Below are positions 4,789-6,707 of a stretch of DNA of 6,707 nucleotides, one piece after another (positions within the stretch are counted from its first letter, which is position 1; the number at the start of each line of letters is the position of its first letter). Position numbers and translations under genes: made by a program. The notes below the pieces were generated by a model. That model worked only from the letters and a program-made list of their open reading frames with translations, did not search any database and was not told the origin of the DNA. The stretch is from the NCBI GenBank assembly GCA_012513545.1, contig JAAZCB010000132.1:1-6707 (forward strand), read 5' to 3'. The stretch is from Clostridiaceae bacterium (GTDB lineage Bacteria; Bacillota_A; Clostridia; Acetivibrionales; Acetivibrionaceae).

Positions 4789-6707
4789 CTATAGTATTAT
4801 CTGTGGCCTTAATACGTCAAGGGCCCTGTCAACATATATCTGATAAACATGGTCAACAGATTTGACCTGTGTGTGTCTTAATGCTTTCGGCACTAGCAAA
4901 AACCGTGGGTTCAAGAGTCCTACCAGATCACCATAAAGCTTTTCAAACTGGATTACCGGGTAAGTGTAAGAAATACCTTTTCCCATATCCTCTGAGACAT
5001 GCTTTAGAACAACATAGGTTTTTAACCTGTCGGCCAGATTTTCCACTGCCTTGATACACTTTATGCGTTTATCTGCGCATCCGTTTGAGGCATCGATCAA
5101 ATCTTTTTTGCTGAGCCCAAGCAGTTCTATTAGTGCTTCTGTTTCAATCCATGTGGTTATAGGGTTGAAAAATGGTGTCTTCCAAAGTGTGTCCTGGTCT
5201 GGAAAGGAAAAGTCTTCAAGAATGACAACCTTTCCATTTACACAAACAGGTGCGCCGCCCTTGTCGTACATTCGAGGGACTACTTCGGCTGTTGTTCCCG
5301 AGCCCATTTTATTATGAAATGCAAGAACAGCCGGATCAACAGTAGAGAGCAGGTTGTCGTTGCTTGACACCAAAAGCCTTTTAACTCCCCTTTGAAGGAG
5401 CCGACCCAAGGTGTGGCTTGTAACAATGGACATAAAGGAGTAATAATGGCCCGGAGACACAAGGGTGTAAAGTTTGTTCTTTCCCTCGGGTTCATAAATG
5501 TTTCCTGCTCCTTTTTTTCTGATCCAGTCCTTCATGGACTCCATGTATTGAATTGTCAACTGTTCTTCCTTTTCAGTCAGTCCTTTTTCACGAAGCACTT
5601 CATACCAGTATACAAGGTCGCCTTCGTTTGGATAGACCCTGTGGCTTACCTGATGTACACAATTGTAAACATCTTCACCACTTATTCCATAAAAGTCATT
5701 CAATTTGAGAAGCCTCATGGTATGATGATTGGTAAAAAAGCTGTTTACAAGCACCGGATAAACAGGACTTGCATACTTTTCAACAAGGAAGCTCAAATGG
5801 CGGAGTTTAAGCTCTATCATGGAATAGTAGTTACCTGATAAATAAAACGCGGGGCTCAGGCCTCTTATGGTATTTACGCCATAGCGTGTACTTTCACCGC
5901 CATTAAGTATAATATAAGCCATAGGCTCTTTTAAAAGCTCAAGCCCGTCACAAAACAGGTTTTCGTATTCTTTCGAGTCTATTGGCGGCAAGGTGGCCAG
6001 ATCTGAAGCCTGTGTTATGCTGTTAATTTCCTCAGCCGTGGCATAAATATTATTGCTTATTGACAATTTTCCTTCCATGTACTGCGACTGAAGAGAGAGA
6101 AAAGCGTGAGTGTCAAAGGTGCATAAGTCTTTTATACCTTTAATATCACTGACTTCTAAGTTATTATAGCTTTTTGGTTTAACCCTGTTACATAAATTAT
6201 CAACAATAGTATCAATGGCATTTTTACAGCAGGGAACAACCTTAATGCCTTCTCTGTTCAATTCAAATTTGTAAACGAGCGGCCTCGAAGAAAAATGCAT
6301 CTGGCCCTGCATGGCTTCCTGTGTTTCAAGACATACTGAAATAAAAGCATGCTCAAACTCTTCTTTAATATGGGGATTTACAAAGAAAATACCTCCTGCG
6401 CCTGCTCTTCCCCCGGTTGAATCATATCCCCAAAGGTCTTCCTTAAACTTTGACTTCAATTGAGCATACACCTTTTGATGATAAAGATTGTCCGATAGGG
6501 GAGAAATCAGCCTGCGGTCTTCAAAGTCCTCAGACTCAAGCTTGCCAAGCTCTTTGATATTGCCGTGCAGCAGCGCTTCAAGTATTTTATCATATCTGTT
6601 TTCTGTTCGAAGACGTGCATCCCATGAAGTCTTTTCCTTTAAAATATAGTTTTCAGTTATCATCCTTAAGACCGGGCCAACATCCTGTCCGGTACCTCCG
6701 TTGACAA
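4789..6707 (-). CDS. UDPGP-family nucleotidyltransferase (UTP-glucose-1-phosphate uridylyltransferase-like), 5'-partial
   Basis: At least 624 residues counted from the ATG at 6663. That ATG lacks a properly spaced ribosome binding site, and the frame stays open to the window edge, reading VNGGTGQDVGPVLR before it with G-rich first codon positions. The true start is therefore probably outside. Numbering from that Met, residues about 245-624 match the eukaryotic-type UDPGP fold (PF01704): nucleotide loop LNGGESTRYG (253-262); VNSFFTNHHT (306-315); SPGHYYSF (403-410); SSNDNLLSTVDP (433-444) with the metal-site-type Asp436; AEVVPRMYDKGG (459-470); FFNPITTW (498-505); and a NPRFLLVPK segment (585-593). 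Family members make UDP-glucose from UTP and glucose-1-phosphate in the cytosol, or act on related sugars. Residues 1-244 are an extra region with a Gly-rich stretch (84-91) that I do not recognise. Odd point: the Pro-Lys that normally follows the nucleotide loop appears as Pro271-Ala272. The gene precedes the synthase and may supply its substrate. Family confident, exact substrate and activity uncertain. Confidence 0.82.
   Translation of the reverse strand, partial: VNGGTGQDVGPVLRMITENYILKEKTSWDARLRTENRYDKILEALLHGNIKELGKLESEDFEDRRLISPLSDNLYHQKVYAQLKSKFKEDLWGYDSTGGRAGAGGIFFVNPHIKEEFEHAFISVCLETQEAMQGQMHFSSRPLVYKFELNREGIKVVPCCKNAIDTIVDNLCNRVKPKSYNNLEVSDIKGIKDLCTFDTHAFLSLQSQYMEGKLSISNNIYATAEEINSITQASDLATLPPIDSKEYENLFCDGLELLKEPMAYIILNGGESTRYGVNTIRGLSPAFYLSGNYYSMIELKLRHLSFLVEKYASPVYPVLVNSFFTNHHTMRLLKLNDFYGISGEDVYNCVHQVSHRVYPNEGDLVYWYEVLREKGLTEKEEQLTIQYMESMKDWIRKKGAGNIYEPEGKNKLYTLVSPGHYYSFMSIVTSHTLGRLLQRGVKRLLVSSNDNLLSTVDPAVLAFHNKMGSGTTAEVVPRMYDKGGAPVCVNGKVVILEDFSFPDQDTLWKTPFFNPITTWIETEALIELLGLSKKDLIDASNGCADKRIKCIKAVENLADRLKTYVVLKHVSEDMGKGISYTYPVIQFEKLYGDLVGLLNPRFLLVPKALRHTQVKSVDHVYQIYVDRALDVLRPQIIL

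Noticed and set aside
5392..5838. Plus-strand open frame of 148 codons
   Set aside because: It is antisense to conserved UDPGP motifs of the minus-strand gene, has no ribosome binding site and an unordered composition.
6666..6699. Near-perfect GGAGGT followed 10 nt later by an ATG on the minus strand
   Set aside because: That ATG opens a frame of only five codons ending at TAA, and the GGAGGT is too far (about 30 nt) from the ATG at 6663. It is more likely Gly-Gly coding sequence of the extended UDPGP frame.

Overview
The window is a compact, one-directional stretch of low-GC DNA. All three real genes lie on the minus strand, so in transcription order they run from the right edge to the left. 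The style suggests an anaerobic, polysaccharide-degrading clostridial Firmicute, for example the Acetivibrio/Ruminiclostridium group. The grounds are AT-rich codon use and spacers, strong purine-rich ribosome binding sites, a GTG start, a Pro/Thr-rich linker in a secreted protein, and a GH5 domain of the clostridial/Thermotoga endoglucanase type. This placement is an inference from style; there is no marker gene.

Layout in transcription order: (1) 6707-4789, a UDPGP-family (UTP-glucose-1-phosphate uridylyltransferase-like) protein with a long unrecognised N-terminal region. Its frame is open to the window edge, so it is probably 5'-truncated. (2) After a 69-bp gap without a convincing terminator, 4719-1147, a 1190-residue membrane protein. 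It joins a cellulose-synthase-type family 2 glycosyltransferase to an extracellular GH5 glycanase through a final membrane helix. (3) After a 211-bp AT-rich spacer holding a sigma-A-like promoter and two inverted repeats, 935-66, a secreted protein. It has a signal peptide, eight tandem 7-residue Pro/Thr repeats and a C-terminal domain I do not recognise.

How they may work together (inference): gene 1 resembles enzymes that make UDP-glucose. The GT2 part of gene 2 would polymerise a nucleotide sugar and pass the chain through its membrane channel. The fused GH5 would meet the chain as it emerges and trim, release or edit it, as the separate periplasmic endoglucanase BcsZ does in Gram-negative cellulose operons. 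Gene 3 is a candidate surface or matrix accessory protein under its own promoter. The most notable feature is the single-chain synthase-hydrolase fusion. It also carries a large insertion in the GT2 catalytic domain, shows no recognisable PilZ (c-di-GMP) domain, and sits beside a UDPGP protein whose nucleotide-binding loop lacks the usual Pro-Lys.
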